The position numbers and the translations under genes were made by a program. Under the pieces are notes generated by a model that saw only the letters and a list, made by a program, of their open reading frames with translations, had not been told where the DNA came from and searched no databases. Shown piece after piece: positions 12,075 through 19,049 of a stretch of 19,049 nucleotides of DNA. This stretch comes from an uncultured Eubacteriales bacterium. Its GTDB lineage: Bacteria > Bacillota > Clostridia > Oscillospirales > Acutalibacteraceae. Positions within the stretch are counted from its first letter, which is position 1. Each line of letters starts with the position of its first letter. The stretch covers positions 1 to 19,049 of the forward strand of contig CAKTDF010000033.1 in assembly GCA_934541115.1 (NCBI GenBank), read 5' to 3'.

Positions 12075-13034
12075 TCAAGCAACAACAGTGAAAACGTCTT
12101 GGTTTTCCCCGCCGTTGTTCACCCATGAACGAATAATCGAGGGATCCTCAAAAATTTCGTCCAGGCGTTTCATAAAGGGAACCGTTTCTCCAAAGTCAAG
12201 TGCTCTGTGGTCAAAAGCAATACAAATAGGAAGTACACTTCTTGCTTCAACCTCTTTCCTTCCGTCGCTCTTTTTAACAACGATCGGCTTATCAAGAACC
12301 GCACCGACCGAAAGAGCGCACACTTGAGGAGGAACAATTTCAAGAAGAGCCGTGGCACCCCTCTGAGCAAGATAAGTTGAACCGATATTCGAAACTGTCA
12401 CTGTGCCCTGCTCAAGATCCTTAATGGTAAGTCTCTCGGTTTCGGGAATAGACTCGTATTCACGCTTTTCTTTTCCACGGAAATGCGTAATTTTGCACTT
12501 GCCGAAGTTCGCGCCGTAGAGTCTTCCGATAGTTTGAAAGAGTTTTCCTTTTTTAAGATTTTTCATCGTGTTATCGAACGAAACCGAGTACATTGCCTCG
12601 GTGAGGTTAGTCTTTTCTGCTCGACGGCGAACATCATTGATATAAGCCGTCATCTCATCAAGGTTTTTGTTGCCGAAATCGCGAAGATTTATTGTCATCA
12701 TTTTGCCATTCGGAAGAATTGTAGGCATAGAGATATTTATCTCGGCGAAAGTGTCAATTCTTCCGCGAACAAGCTTTCTGTCAAATTCAATATGCGAGTT
12801 CATTATCGGTGCAGCTTTGAGTCCCTCTGCAATGACTTTAAGCATGAGAGTGTTAAAGGTAATTTTCTCATCACCGGTACGGTTGCGGTTAAGCTTTTTG
12901 TATTCTTTAAAGAATGCGGTAACGTCCGGTTCATACATATATGTTACGTGAGGAATGTTCTGCCATGATTCGGTTGTCATATTGGCAACTATTTTTCTTT
13001 GGATTCCGAAATATTCAGTATTGGTAACGGTCAT
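12075..13034 (-). CDS. Orphan E2-type (2-oxoacid dehydrogenase) acyltransferase catalytic-domain protein
   Basis: This 319-residue protein resembles the C-terminal catalytic domain of dihydrolipoyl acyltransferases (chloramphenicol-acetyltransferase-like fold, usually a trimer). Family features are INISMPTILPNGKMMTINLRDFGNKNL, GTVTVSNIGS and APxV-like IVPPQVCALSVG, ending in CIAFDHRALDFGETVPFMKRL. The catalytic His276 and Asp280 of the HxxxDG motif are present, but the Gly is replaced by Phe281. There is no lipoyl domain or peripheral-subunit-binding domain, and no E1 or E3 gene is nearby. It probably transfers an acyl group from CoA to a substrate other than lipoate, or has a structural role. 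RBS AAGGAG is 9 bases before the ATG. The promoter is at 13126-13154 and the terminator at 11996-12033, so it is a single-gene unit. Confidence 0.83.
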   Translation of the reverse strand: MTVTNTEYFGIQRKIVANMTTESWQNIPHVTYMYEPDVTAFFKEYKKLNRNRTGDEKITFNTLMLKVIAEGLKAAPIMNSHIEFDRKLVRGRIDTFAEINISMPTILPNGKMMTINLRDFGNKNLDEMTAYINDVRRRAEKTNLTEAMYSVSFDNTMKNLKKGKLFQTIGRLYGANFGKCKITHFRGKEKREYESIPETERLTIKDLEQGTVTVSNIGSTYLAQRGATALLEIVPPQVCALSVGAVLDKPIVVKKSDGRKEVEARSVLPICIAFDHRALDFGETVPFMKRLDEIFEDPSIIRSWVNNGGENQDVFTVVA

Positions 13035-13125
13035 AATGGCATCTCCTTACATATTTATTTAACTACACGTTACGCCGCGATCGACTCACTTTTTACAAGC
13101 AATAATTTATTAACGTTGTATTAAC

Positions 13126-13154
13126 ATATTACCATTCCTTGCACAAAAAGTCCA
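13126..13154 (-). promoter_or_regulatory. Promoter of the E2-like gene
   Basis: Minus-strand TGGACT (13154-13149) and TAATAT (13131-13126) are 17 bases apart, with a TG dinucleotide one base upstream of the -10 (extended -10). Both boxes match consensus at four of six positions. Confidence 0.5.
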
Positions 13155-13195
13155 TAGCTTGTTTGTACAATTTGAAGTTATTTTGCAATATGTTC

Positions 13196-13210
13196 TATGC
13201 AAATTGCATA
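13196..13210. promoter_or_regulatory. Palindrome upstream of the E2-like promoter
   Basis: TATGCAAATTGCATA is a perfect dyad with 7-bp arms around a single A. It is centred about 50 bp upstream of the -35 box of the E2-like gene, a position suited to an activator or upstream operator. The protein that would bind is unknown. Confidence 0.45.
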
Positions 13211-13320
13211 ATTTTATGAGTAGCCGTTCACCTTTTGTAAGATTATGCCATTGTTTCCTAAATCAAACCTTAAACGTGAGAAAAAAGTAAATGTTTTTTA
13301 AAAGCCCGTGTTTTGCCAAC

Positions 13321-13357
13321 TATAAAACCGCAGAAGATTTGTGCTTCTTCTGCGGTT
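13321..13357 (-). terminator. Terminator of the asnS-aminotransferase operon
   Basis: AACCGCAGAAG on the minus strand (13357-13347) pairs perfectly over 11 bp with CTTCTGCGGTT (13336-13326) around a 10-base loop, followed by TTTTATA. It begins 24 bases after the aminotransferase stop. Confidence 0.87.
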
Positions 13358-13381
13358 CACGTTAATATATGATTATAGGGT

Positions 13382-14662
13382 TCACTTCGTGCTCAAAATC
13401 ATGTCAACAGCTGCAAGTCTTACGCATATGCAAAGCAGCCTTGTTGCCTCGAGCAGCTCATTTACCGGCGGATACGACGGAGCGATTCTGATATTTTTGT
13501 CCTCAGGATCAATGCCGTATGGGAACGTTGCACCAACTGTAGTAAGAGTAACTCCGCCCTCTTTGCAAAGCTCCCCTACCCTTTTAGCAGTTCCGGGAAC
13601 TACATCAAGGCTGATAAAATAACCTCCGTTAGGCTTTGACCACTGAGCAATTCCATACTCGCCGAGTCCATCTTCAAAAGCATCAATAACAGCGCTGAAT
13701 TTCGGCGCAAGGATTGCCTTATGAAGTTTCATATGGCGTTTAATTCCATCAACGTCTTTATAAAACTTAACATGACGATATTGATTAATTTTATCATAAC
13801 CTATCGTTTGAACACTCATGCGCTTTTTTATAATATCAATATTTCTGTCAGAAGCAGCAATTGCAGCCACGCCGGCACCCGGAAAGCTGATTTTTGAAGT
13901 TGAAGTGAACTCAATCACCATATCTTCATGCCCATACTTCTTAAGCTCATCAAAAATGTTGACAAGCTCATCGCTGGTATCGGTCAAATCATGAATAATA
14001 TATGCATTATCCCAAATGATTCTGAAATCGGCAGCAGCCGGCTCAAGCTTTGCTATACGCTCAACAGTTTCTGCGCTGTAGGTTTCACCTGTCGGATTGG
14101 AATACTTGGGAACACAGAACATTCCTTTTACGGACGGATCCTTGACCAGTCTTTCAACCTGATCCATATCAGGACCATCACCAGTTAATCTTACCGGGAT
14201 AAGCTCCATTCCATAGTACTGCGCAATCGCAAAATGTCTGTCATAACCGGGACAAGGGCAAAGAAATTTGATTTTGCCTTGATCTTTCCACGGAATACCG
14301 TCCGAACCAGTCATCATACACTGAGTAATGTAATCAAACATGAGATTGAGACTTGAATTACCGCAGACAATGATGTTATCCGTAGGCACTCCGAGAAGGT
14401 CGGCAAAAATCTCCTTGCACTCGATAATACCGGTCAGAAGTCCGTAATTTCGGTACTCAAGGCTATGATTTCCTGCGTTATTTTCCCAATCTTTTGATGT
14501 AATTGCATCAAGAAGACCGTTTGACACAGCAAGCTGATCTGCACCCGGCTTTCCTCTTGACATATCAAGCTTTAAACCTTTTGATTTAAAGTGCTTATAT
14601 TCTTCTTCAAGCTTTGCTTTTTCAGCAAGGAGTTGTTCTTTTGTATATTCTGAATACTTCAT
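13382..14662 (-). CDS. PLP-dependent aspartate aminotransferase-like enzyme (fold type I)
   Basis: This 426-residue aminotransferase belongs to the branch close to the MocR-like/subgroup 1c aspartate aminotransferases and is expected to interconvert aspartate and oxaloacetate with 2-oxoglutarate/glutamate. Visible motifs are MSRGKPG (34-40) and NYGLLTG (72-78) near the substrate site, CGNSSLNLMFD (100-110) for PLP phosphate binding, and KYSNPTGETYS (186-196). DNAYIIHDL (218-226) contacts the pyridine ring, and STSKISFPGAG (254-264) contains the Schiff-base Lys257. Length is normal for this branch. RBS GGGAGG is 8 bases before the ATG. It follows asnS by 19 bases without a promoter or terminator, so the two are co-transcribed, linking it to aspartate/asparagine supply. 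Confidence 0.88.
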   Translation of the reverse strand: MKYSEYTKEQLLAEKAKLEEEYKHFKSKGLKLDMSRGKPGADQLAVSNGLLDAITSKDWENNAGNHSLEYRNYGLLTGIIECKEIFADLLGVPTDNIIVCGNSSLNLMFDYITQCMMTGSDGIPWKDQGKIKFLCPCPGYDRHFAIAQYYGMELIPVRLTGDGPDMDQVERLVKDPSVKGMFCVPKYSNPTGETYSAETVERIAKLEPAAADFRIIWDNAYIIHDLTDTSDELVNIFDELKKYGHEDMVIEFTSTSKISFPGAGVAAIAASDRNIDIIKKRMSVQTIGYDKINQYRHVKFYKDVDGIKRHMKLHKAILAPKFSAVIDAFEDGLGEYGIAQWSKPNGGYFISLDVVPGTAKRVGELCKEGGVTLTTVGATFPYGIDPEDKNIRIAPSYPPVNELLEATRLLCICVRLAAVDMILSTK

Positions 14663-14681
14663 TACAGTAACCTCCCAAAAA

Positions 14682-16076
14682 TTAGAAATCTGCCGAACCG
14701 GTTGTTCTCGGGAACGGGAGAACGTCTCTGATGTTTGAAATACCTGTCAAGTACATAACGAGTCTTTCAAAGCCGAGACCGAAACCTGCATGTTTTGTTC
14801 CGCCGTATTTGCGAAGATCAAGGTACCACCAATAGTCTTCTTCCTTAAGCCCAAGCTCATGGATACGCTGGACAAGAACGTCATACCGTTCTTCTCTTTG
14901 GCTGCCGCCAATGATTTCACCGATACCCATAACAAGGCAGTCGCAAGCGGCAACAGTTTTTCCGTCATCATTGAGACGCATATAAAAAGCTTTGATTTCC
15001 TTCGGATAATCGGTAACAAAAACAGGCTTTTTAAAAATTTCTTCAGTCAGATAACGCTCATGTTCAGTCTGAAGGTCGCAACCCCATTCAACCTTGTACT
15101 CAAATTTATCGTTATGCTTTTTAAGTATCTCAACGGCATCGGTATAAGTGATTCTTCCAAAGTCTGAGGAAGCAACAGCCTTAAGCCGCTCTATAAGACC
15201 CTTGTCAACGAACTGGTTGAGGAACTCAATATCTTGACTGCAATGCTCAAGAACATAGTTGATAACATACTTTATCATTGCCTCCGCAAGCTCCATATCA
15301 TCGTTGAGGTCAGCAAAAGCAATTTCCGGCTCAACCATCCAGAACTCTGCGGCATGGCGCTGAGTATATGACTTTTCTGCACGGAACGTCGGACCGAAAG
15401 TGTATATTTTTCCGAAAGCCTGAGCCATTATCTCGCCCTGGAGCTGACCGGAAACCGTAAGATAAGCGCTCTTTCCGAAAAAGTCCTGAGAAAAATCAAC
15501 TGTTCCGTCTTCATTTCTCGGCGGATTGCTCATATCAAGAGTCGTTACACGGAACATCTCGCCGGCACCCTCGCAGTCACTGCAGGAAATGAGAGGCGTA
15601 TGCGCATAAACAAAATTTCTTTCTCTAAAAAAGCTGTGAAGAGCAAAAGCTGCGGCAGAACGAACGCGAAAAGCTGCCGAATAAATATTGGTTCTCGGGC
15701 GAAGATGGGCAATCGTGCGCAAATATTCAAGCGAGTGACGCTTTTTTTGCAGCGGATAATCCGGTGTTGAAGCGCCCTCAACCTCAACGCTCGTTGCATT
15801 GATTTCAAACGGCTGTTTTGCCTGCGGAGTGAGAAGAACATTACCGGTAACAATTACCGCAGTTCCGACATTGAGCTTTGCGGTATCGGCAAAATTTTCG
15901 AGTTTTTCTCTCTCAAAAACAACCTGAACGCCCTTAAAACAGCTGCCATCATTAACCTCCATAAATCCAAGATTCTTTGAATCGCGATTGGTTCTGATCC
16001 AGCCGCAGACAGTGACAGGCGATGCCGTATAAGCGGCGGCGTCCTTGTAAATTTCTGCAATTTCGGTTCGCTTCAT
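14682..16076 (-). CDS. asnS: Asparaginyl-tRNA synthetase
   Basis: This 464-residue class IIb enzyme charges tRNA-Asn with asparagine. The OB-fold anticodon-binding domain covers about 1-110 (VTVCGWIRTNRDSKNLGFMEVNDGSCFKGVQVVFE). The catalytic core contains YLTVSGQLQGEIMAQAFGKIYTFGPTFRAE (motif 2 begins FRAE), HAAEFWMVEPE, and motif 3 GFGLGFERLVMYLTGISNIRDVLPFPRT. HAAEFWMVEPE is typical of AsnS rather than AspS. I chose the ATG at 16076 because GGGGGA is 7 bases upstream; the TTG five codons earlier lies inside that RBS. It heads an operon with the aspartate aminotransferase. It has a short leader with a 5-bp hairpin (16095-16111) and no T-box, unlike thrS across the divergent promoter region. 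Confidence 0.96.
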   Translation of the reverse strand: MKRTEIAEIYKDAAAYTASPVTVCGWIRTNRDSKNLGFMEVNDGSCFKGVQVVFEREKLENFADTAKLNVGTAVIVTGNVLLTPQAKQPFEINATSVEVEGASTPDYPLQKKRHSLEYLRTIAHLRPRTNIYSAAFRVRSAAAFALHSFFRERNFVYAHTPLISCSDCEGAGEMFRVTTLDMSNPPRNEDGTVDFSQDFFGKSAYLTVSGQLQGEIMAQAFGKIYTFGPTFRAEKSYTQRHAAEFWMVEPEIAFADLNDDMELAEAMIKYVINYVLEHCSQDIEFLNQFVDKGLIERLKAVASSDFGRITYTDAVEILKKHNDKFEYKVEWGCDLQTEHERYLTEEIFKKPVFVTDYPKEIKAFYMRLNDDGKTVAACDCLVMGIGEIIGGSQREERYDVLVQRIHELGLKEEDYWWYLDLRKYGGTKHAGFGLGFERLVMYLTGISNIRDVLPFPRTTGSADF

Positions 16077-16133
16077 AAGTGATTCCCCCAAACAGCGGCG
16101 TATGAGGCCGCCTAAAATTAAAAATACCGTATA

Positions 16134-16161
16134 ATTATAGCATAAACGTTAAAAAAATCAA
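16134..16161 (-). promoter_or_regulatory. Promoter of asnS
   Basis: Minus-strand TTGATT (16161-16156) and a perfect TATAAT (16139-16134), with extended -10 TG, are 16 bases apart. The transcript would start near 16127. It is back to back with the thrS promoter, only 20 bp away. Confidence 0.7.
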
Positions 16162-16181
16162 GTATTGTTATACGCTTTTCC

Positions 16182-16210
16182 TTGACATATTCGTTTTCGT
16201 TTGATAAAAT
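16182..16210 (+). promoter_or_regulatory. Promoter of thrS
   Basis: A perfect TTGACA (16182-16187) and TAAAAT (16205-16210) lie 17 bases apart, one of the strongest promoters in the window. Transcription starts near 16217 and runs into the T-box leader. Confidence 0.8.
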
Positions 16211-16216
16211 AACGGT

Positions 16217-16500
16217 TGACAAAGCAGATCCCATCACAAGGCTATGATAAAGACCGCTTTTTCACCGATTTTCAAAAAGAGAGGCACTGTCCCGGGCTGA
16301 AAGCAGCGCTTTGAAAACCGAAAAAGCCACCACTTTTGAGCTGCACACCGAAGCATTGTTTTCATGATAAGGCGTGACGTCGAGCCGCGTTAAGGCTATT
16401 TGAGTGCCGCGTTATTTTGCGGAATACGGGTGGAACCGTGGAACTGAATTTTCAGCTTCATCCCTGTGCATTTTGTATGCTGTGGGTGAAGCTTTTTTTA
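16217..16500 (+). promoter_or_regulatory. T-box riboswitch controlling thrS
   Basis: This leader senses uncharged tRNA-Thr and lets transcription continue into thrS. The T-box GGGTGGAACC is at 16428-16437, preceded by the usual stem II/pseudoknot text (GCCGCGTTAAGGCTATTTGA, then GTGCCGCG). Stem I pairs GCTTTTTC (16256-16263) with GAAAAAGC (16320-16327), and TTTTCAAA (16269-16276) with TTTGAAAA (16310-16317). The internal loop offers ACC (16317-16319), a threonine codon, as specifier. AGAGAG and GGGCTGAAAGC lie in the apical part. The competing terminator is at 16454-16499. Identification as a T-box is firm; the exact specifier is inferred from position. Confidence 0.93.
16454..16499 (+). terminator. 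T-box regulated terminator
   Basis: AGCTTCA (16454-16460) pairs with TGAAGCT (16487-16493). CCC/GGG and GCAT/ATGC (16468-16471 with 16477-16480) extend the stem with small internal loops, and seven T residues follow. It forms when tRNA-Thr is charged. Confidence 0.88.
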
Positions 16501-16532
16501 TTTCAATCTTTTATTGAAAGGAAGCAAAAGAA

Positions 16533-18449
16533 ATGATCAATGTTACTTTAAAAGGCGGCGTTGTCAAAGAATTTGAAAACGGCATAACCGTTCTTGAAAT
16601 TGCAAAGAGTCTCGGTGCAGGACTTTACAAAGCCACTTGCGGCTGCAAGGTCAACGGCGAGCAGAAAGATTTGCGCACTCCCCTTAATGAAGACTGCGAG
16701 GTTGAAATCCTTACCTTTGACAACGCAGAGGGCAAAGAGAATTTTCGCCACACCTGTTCTCATGTTCTTGCACAGGCCGTTAAGCGCCTCTATCCGGAAA
16801 CCAAGCTCGCAATCGGTCCCGCAATAGAAAACGGCTTTTATTATGACTTTGACTCGGATGTAACCTTTACCCCGGATGTTCTTGAAAAAATAGAAGCCGA
16901 GATGAAAAAAATTGTTAAAGAAGCACTTCCGCTTGAAAAGTTTGAGCTTGAACCCGATGAAGCGATCGCTCTCATGGAGAGCAGAAACGAGCCTTATAAG
17001 GTAGAGCTGATCAAGGAACATGCCGGCAAGGGTGAAAAGATTTCTTTCTATCGTCAAGGTGAATTTGAAGAGCTTTGTGCGGGTCCTCATATTCCGGATA
17101 CCGGAAGAATCAAGGCTTTCAAGCTCACTAACTGCACCGGCGCATATTGGCGCGGCGATTCGAAAAACAAGATGCTTCAAAGAATCTATGGAACCGCTTT
17201 CACAAAAGCCTCGGAGCTTGAAGCATATCTTCAGATGATTGAAGAAGCCAAAAAGCGCGACCACAGAAAGCTCGGCAAGGAGCTCGGTCTCTTTATGCTC
17301 CTTGACGAGGGTCCGGGTTTCCCGTTCTTCCTGCCCAAGGGTATGCTGCTTCGCAACACCCTCATTGACTACTGGCGCCAAGTTCACAAAAAGTACGGTT
17401 ACGTTGAAATCAGCACTCCGATGATGCTCAACCGTTCTCTTTGGGAGCGCTCGGGTCACTGGGATCACTACAAGGAAAATATGTACACTACCGTCATTGA
17501 CGACACGGACTTTGCAATCAAGCCGATGAACTGCCCCGGCGGAATGCTTGTATATAAATCTCAGCCTCATTCATACCGTGACCTTCCTCTGCGTATGGGC
17601 GAGCTCGGGCTCGTTCACCGCCATGAGCTTTCCGGCGCGCTGCACGGACTTTTCCGCGTGCGCTGCTTTACGCAGGACGACGCTCACATCTTCATGACAT
17701 GGGAGCAGATGAAAGACGAAATCAAAAATGTTGTCAAGCTCTTTGACGAGGTATACAGCGTATTCGGTCTTTCATATCAGATTGAAGTTTCAACCATGCC
17801 GGAAGATCACATGGGTGACATTAAGGACTGGGAATTTGCAACAGAAACACTCGAAAAAGCTATTGAGGAAATGGGCAAAGATTATGTCATCAACGAGGGC
17901 GACGGTGCATTCTATGGTCCGAAGCTTGACTTCCATCTTTCTGACAGTCTCGGAAGAACGTGGCAGTGCGGCACAATTCAGCTCGACATGCAGCTTCCGG
18001 AAAGATTTGAACTTGAATACACGGGCGCAGACAATGAAAAGCATCGTCCGGTCATGATTCACCGCGTTGTTCTCGGCTCAATTGAGCGTTTTATCGGAGT
18101 AATTACCGAACACTTTGCAGGCGCGTTCCCTGTGTGGCTCGCTCCCGAACAGGTCAGAATCGCTCCTATTGCAGACAGACATCAGGAGGCAGCCTTCAAG
18201 CTCAAAGAGACCCTTGAAAAGGCCGGCATTGAGCGCGTTGAAGTTGACACAAGGAGCGAAAAGCTTGGATATAAACTGCGCGAGAGTCAGCTCGCAAAGG
18301 TTCCGTATACGCTTGTTATCGGAGACAAAGAAGCAGAAAACGGCTGCGTCTCAGTTCGTAAGCGCGGAACCGGAGATATCGGTTCCTATACGATTGCAGA
18401 TTTTGAAGCAATGATAAAGAAAGACATTGCTGAAAAAGCAATCTGGTAA
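16533..18449 (+). CDS. thrS: Threonyl-tRNA synthetase
   Basis: This 638-residue class IIa enzyme charges tRNA-Thr. It has the full four-domain layout. TGS covers about 1-60. The editing domain has HTCSHVLAQAVKRLYP and ELCAGPHIPDTG, which remove mischarged Ser. The catalytic core, about 240-530, is followed by the anticodon-binding domain (PVWLAPEQVRIAPIADRHQEAA onward). The zinc ligands that select Thr are present as Cys334 (MNCPGGM), His385 (DDAHIF) and His510 (MIHRVVLGS). Length is normal. RBS AAAGGAAG precedes the ATG. Expression is governed by the T-box leader, and a strong hairpin follows the stop. Confidence 0.98.
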   Translation: MINVTLKGGVVKEFENGITVLEIAKSLGAGLYKATCGCKVNGEQKDLRTPLNEDCEVEILTFDNAEGKENFRHTCSHVLAQAVKRLYPETKLAIGPAIENGFYYDFDSDVTFTPDVLEKIEAEMKKIVKEALPLEKFELEPDEAIALMESRNEPYKVELIKEHAGKGEKISFYRQGEFEELCAGPHIPDTGRIKAFKLTNCTGAYWRGDSKNKMLQRIYGTAFTKASELEAYLQMIEEAKKRDHRKLGKELGLFMLLDEGPGFPFFLPKGMLLRNTLIDYWRQVHKKYGYVEISTPMMLNRSLWERSGHWDHYKENMYTTVIDDTDFAIKPMNCPGGMLVYKSQPHSYRDLPLRMGELGLVHRHELSGALHGLFRVRCFTQDDAHIFMTWEQMKDEIKNVVKLFDEVYSVFGLSYQIEVSTMPEDHMGDIKDWEFATETLEKAIEEMGKDYVINEGDGAFYGPKLDFHLSDSLGRTWQCGTIQLDMQLPERFELEYTGADNEKHRPVMIHRVVLGSIERFIGVITEHFAGAFPVWLAPEQVRIAPIADRHQEAAFKLKETLEKAGIERVEVDTRSEKLGYKLRESQLAKVPYTLVIGDKEAENGCVSVRKRGTGDIGSYTIADFEAMIKKDIAEKAIW

Positions 18450-18469
18450 TAACTTAAGTATCATAACAG

Positions 18470-18500
18470 TGACCGCCCGTATTCCACGGGCGGTCATGCT
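18470..18500 (+). terminator. Terminator between thrS and the convergent DUF2500 gene
   Basis: TGACCGCCCGT (18470-18480) pairs perfectly over 11 bp with ACGGGCGGTCA (18486-18496) around a 5-base loop. The tail (TGCTGTTTATATT) is only moderately T-rich. It sits between convergent stops at 18449 and 18503 and likely serves both genes. Confidence 0.75.
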
Positions 18501-18502
18501 GT

Positions 18503-18877
18503 TTATATTCTCTTAAATCCAAGAAATCTTGTGCCTTGGAAAGTCAGCTTTCCGCGGTCACCCTCGGCAATCATTCCGTAGTCGTAGCTCTGCACATTGA
18601 GCTCAAGTCTGTCTCCGCTTTCAAACTGAAACGTCACGTAGTATGTTGTTGAAGTTGAGCTGTATGACATTTCGCCATTCATGCCGGAATTGTGATGAGT
18701 ATGACTGACATTTTCCCGCTTTGAAACAACGTCTGCCATTACGGTCAGGCGCGGCGATTTATTGTTTTTGCTCCACGTAGAAACACCGCGTATGAGCGTG
18801 ACGATTATCACTGAAAATATAAGGACGAAAACCATAACAAACATAACTTCGAAGATTCCCGGAAAAAGGTCAAACAT
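18503..18877 (-). CDS. DUF2500 membrane-anchored protein
   Basis: This 124-residue protein has one N-terminal membrane segment (about 8-30, FEVMFVMVFVLIFSVIIVTLI) and a soluble C-terminal domain. That domain closely follows the DUF2500 pattern: SPRLTVMADVVSKRENVSHTHH, TTYYVTFQFESGDRLELNVQSYDYGMIAEGDRGKLTFQGTRFLGF. The function of the family is not known; the domain looks like a small beta-barrel displayed at the membrane. I chose the ATG at 18877, with AAGGAAGGG about 6 bases upstream, over the TTG six codons earlier. It is a single gene with a probable promoter at 18914-18943. Confidence 0.88.
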   Translation of the reverse strand: MFDLFPGIFEVMFVMVFVLIFSVIIVTLIRGVSTWSKNNKSPRLTVMADVVSKRENVSHTHHNSGMNGEMSYSSTSTTYYVTFQFESGDRLELNVQSYDYGMIAEGDRGKLTFQGTRFLGFKRI

Positions 18878-18913
18878 TAGCACCCTTCCTTTCAATTAAG
18901 TATATGCTGTTGA

Positions 18914-18943
18914 ATCTTATCACAAATATAAACAGCAAAGCAA
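18914..18943 (-). promoter_or_regulatory. Probable promoter of the DUF2500 gene
   Basis: Minus-strand TTGCTT (18943-18938) and TAAGAT (18919-18914) are separated by 18 bases, placing the transcript start about 30 bases before the ATG. Beyond it, to 19049, I see no gene. Confidence 0.45.
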
Positions 18944-19049
18944 CATGTTTTTCGCATAAAGCGGCTCTTCGTTGTAGCTTTACAATAGATGTGAGACTGA
19001 AATCAAAAAAAGAATAAAAAAAGCGATTGAGTTCGTTAGAATATAGTCA

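Larger units (their letters stand above)
13035..13320. other. Long control region of the E2-like gene
   Basis: This non-coding stretch holds the promoter at 13126-13154, a 90-base leader and a palindrome at 13196-13210. I see no open reading frame with an RBS. The repeated TTGCA/TGCAA words between 13138 and 13210 suggest regulator binding. Confidence 0.5.

Noticed and set aside
16548..17570. 340-codon open frame on the minus strand opposite thrS
   Set aside because: It is a by-product of thrS codon usage. It has no RBS or family similarity, and it lies wholly within a certain gene.

Overview
The window looks like chromosomal DNA of a low-to-mid GC Gram-positive anaerobe, most likely a gut clostridium of the Oscillospiraceae/Ruminococcaceae type. 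The grounds are AGGAGG-type ribosome binding sites, sigma-A style -35/-10 boxes, a T-box leader on thrS, a BlaI/BlaR1-family pair, a DUF896 (YnzC) gene, a DUF2500 gene and many compact hairpin/U-tract terminators. Genus is inference. There is no tRNA, rRNA, CRISPR array, insertion sequence or obvious prophage.

Layout, left to right. (1) 1-2368, minus strand: the end of a surface-polysaccharide type operon, with a GT4 glycosyltransferase, a GT2 glycosyltransferase, a serine-acetyltransferase-like gene lacking its catalytic beta-helix, and the first codons of a further gene that runs off the window. (2) 2377-4688, minus: a secreted LCAT-like alpha/beta hydrolase, with its own promoter, terminator and a strongly structured 5' leader that could be an undescribed RNA element. 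(3) 4926-7090, plus: a BlaI-type repressor and an M56 (BlaR1-like) membrane protease whose sensor domain is not penicillin-binding, preceded by two palindromic operators over the promoter and RBS. (4) 7155-8018, plus: an M23-like/SH3b cell-wall hydrolase without signal peptide. (5) 8124-8741, minus: thiamine pyrophosphokinase; 8998-10653, plus: an AGCS amino-acid/cation symporter; 10709-11280, plus: a coupled ArsC/Spx-like protein and YnzC-like protein. (6) 11320-13154, minus: a putative lipoprotein and an orphan E2-type acyltransferase catalytic domain with no E1, E3 or lipoyl partner. (7) 13321-16161, minus: an asnS-aspartate aminotransferase operon. (8) 16182-18500, plus: thrS under a T-box riboswitch, divergent from asnS. 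(9) 18503-18943, minus: a DUF2500 membrane protein.

How the parts fit: asnS and the PLP aspartate aminotransferase form a small Asp/Asn unit that shares a divergent promoter region with thrS, which alone carries a tRNA-sensing leader. The BlaI-M56 pair is a self-contained proteolytic signalling switch with no beta-lactamase beside it; the neighbouring M23 hydrolase suggests a cell-envelope theme, but nothing in the sequence proves they are co-regulated. The best candidates for something undescribed are the leader RNA at 4531-4645 and the sensor/operator combination of the BlaI-M56 system. All pairings and motif calls were made by eye, without folding or database searches.
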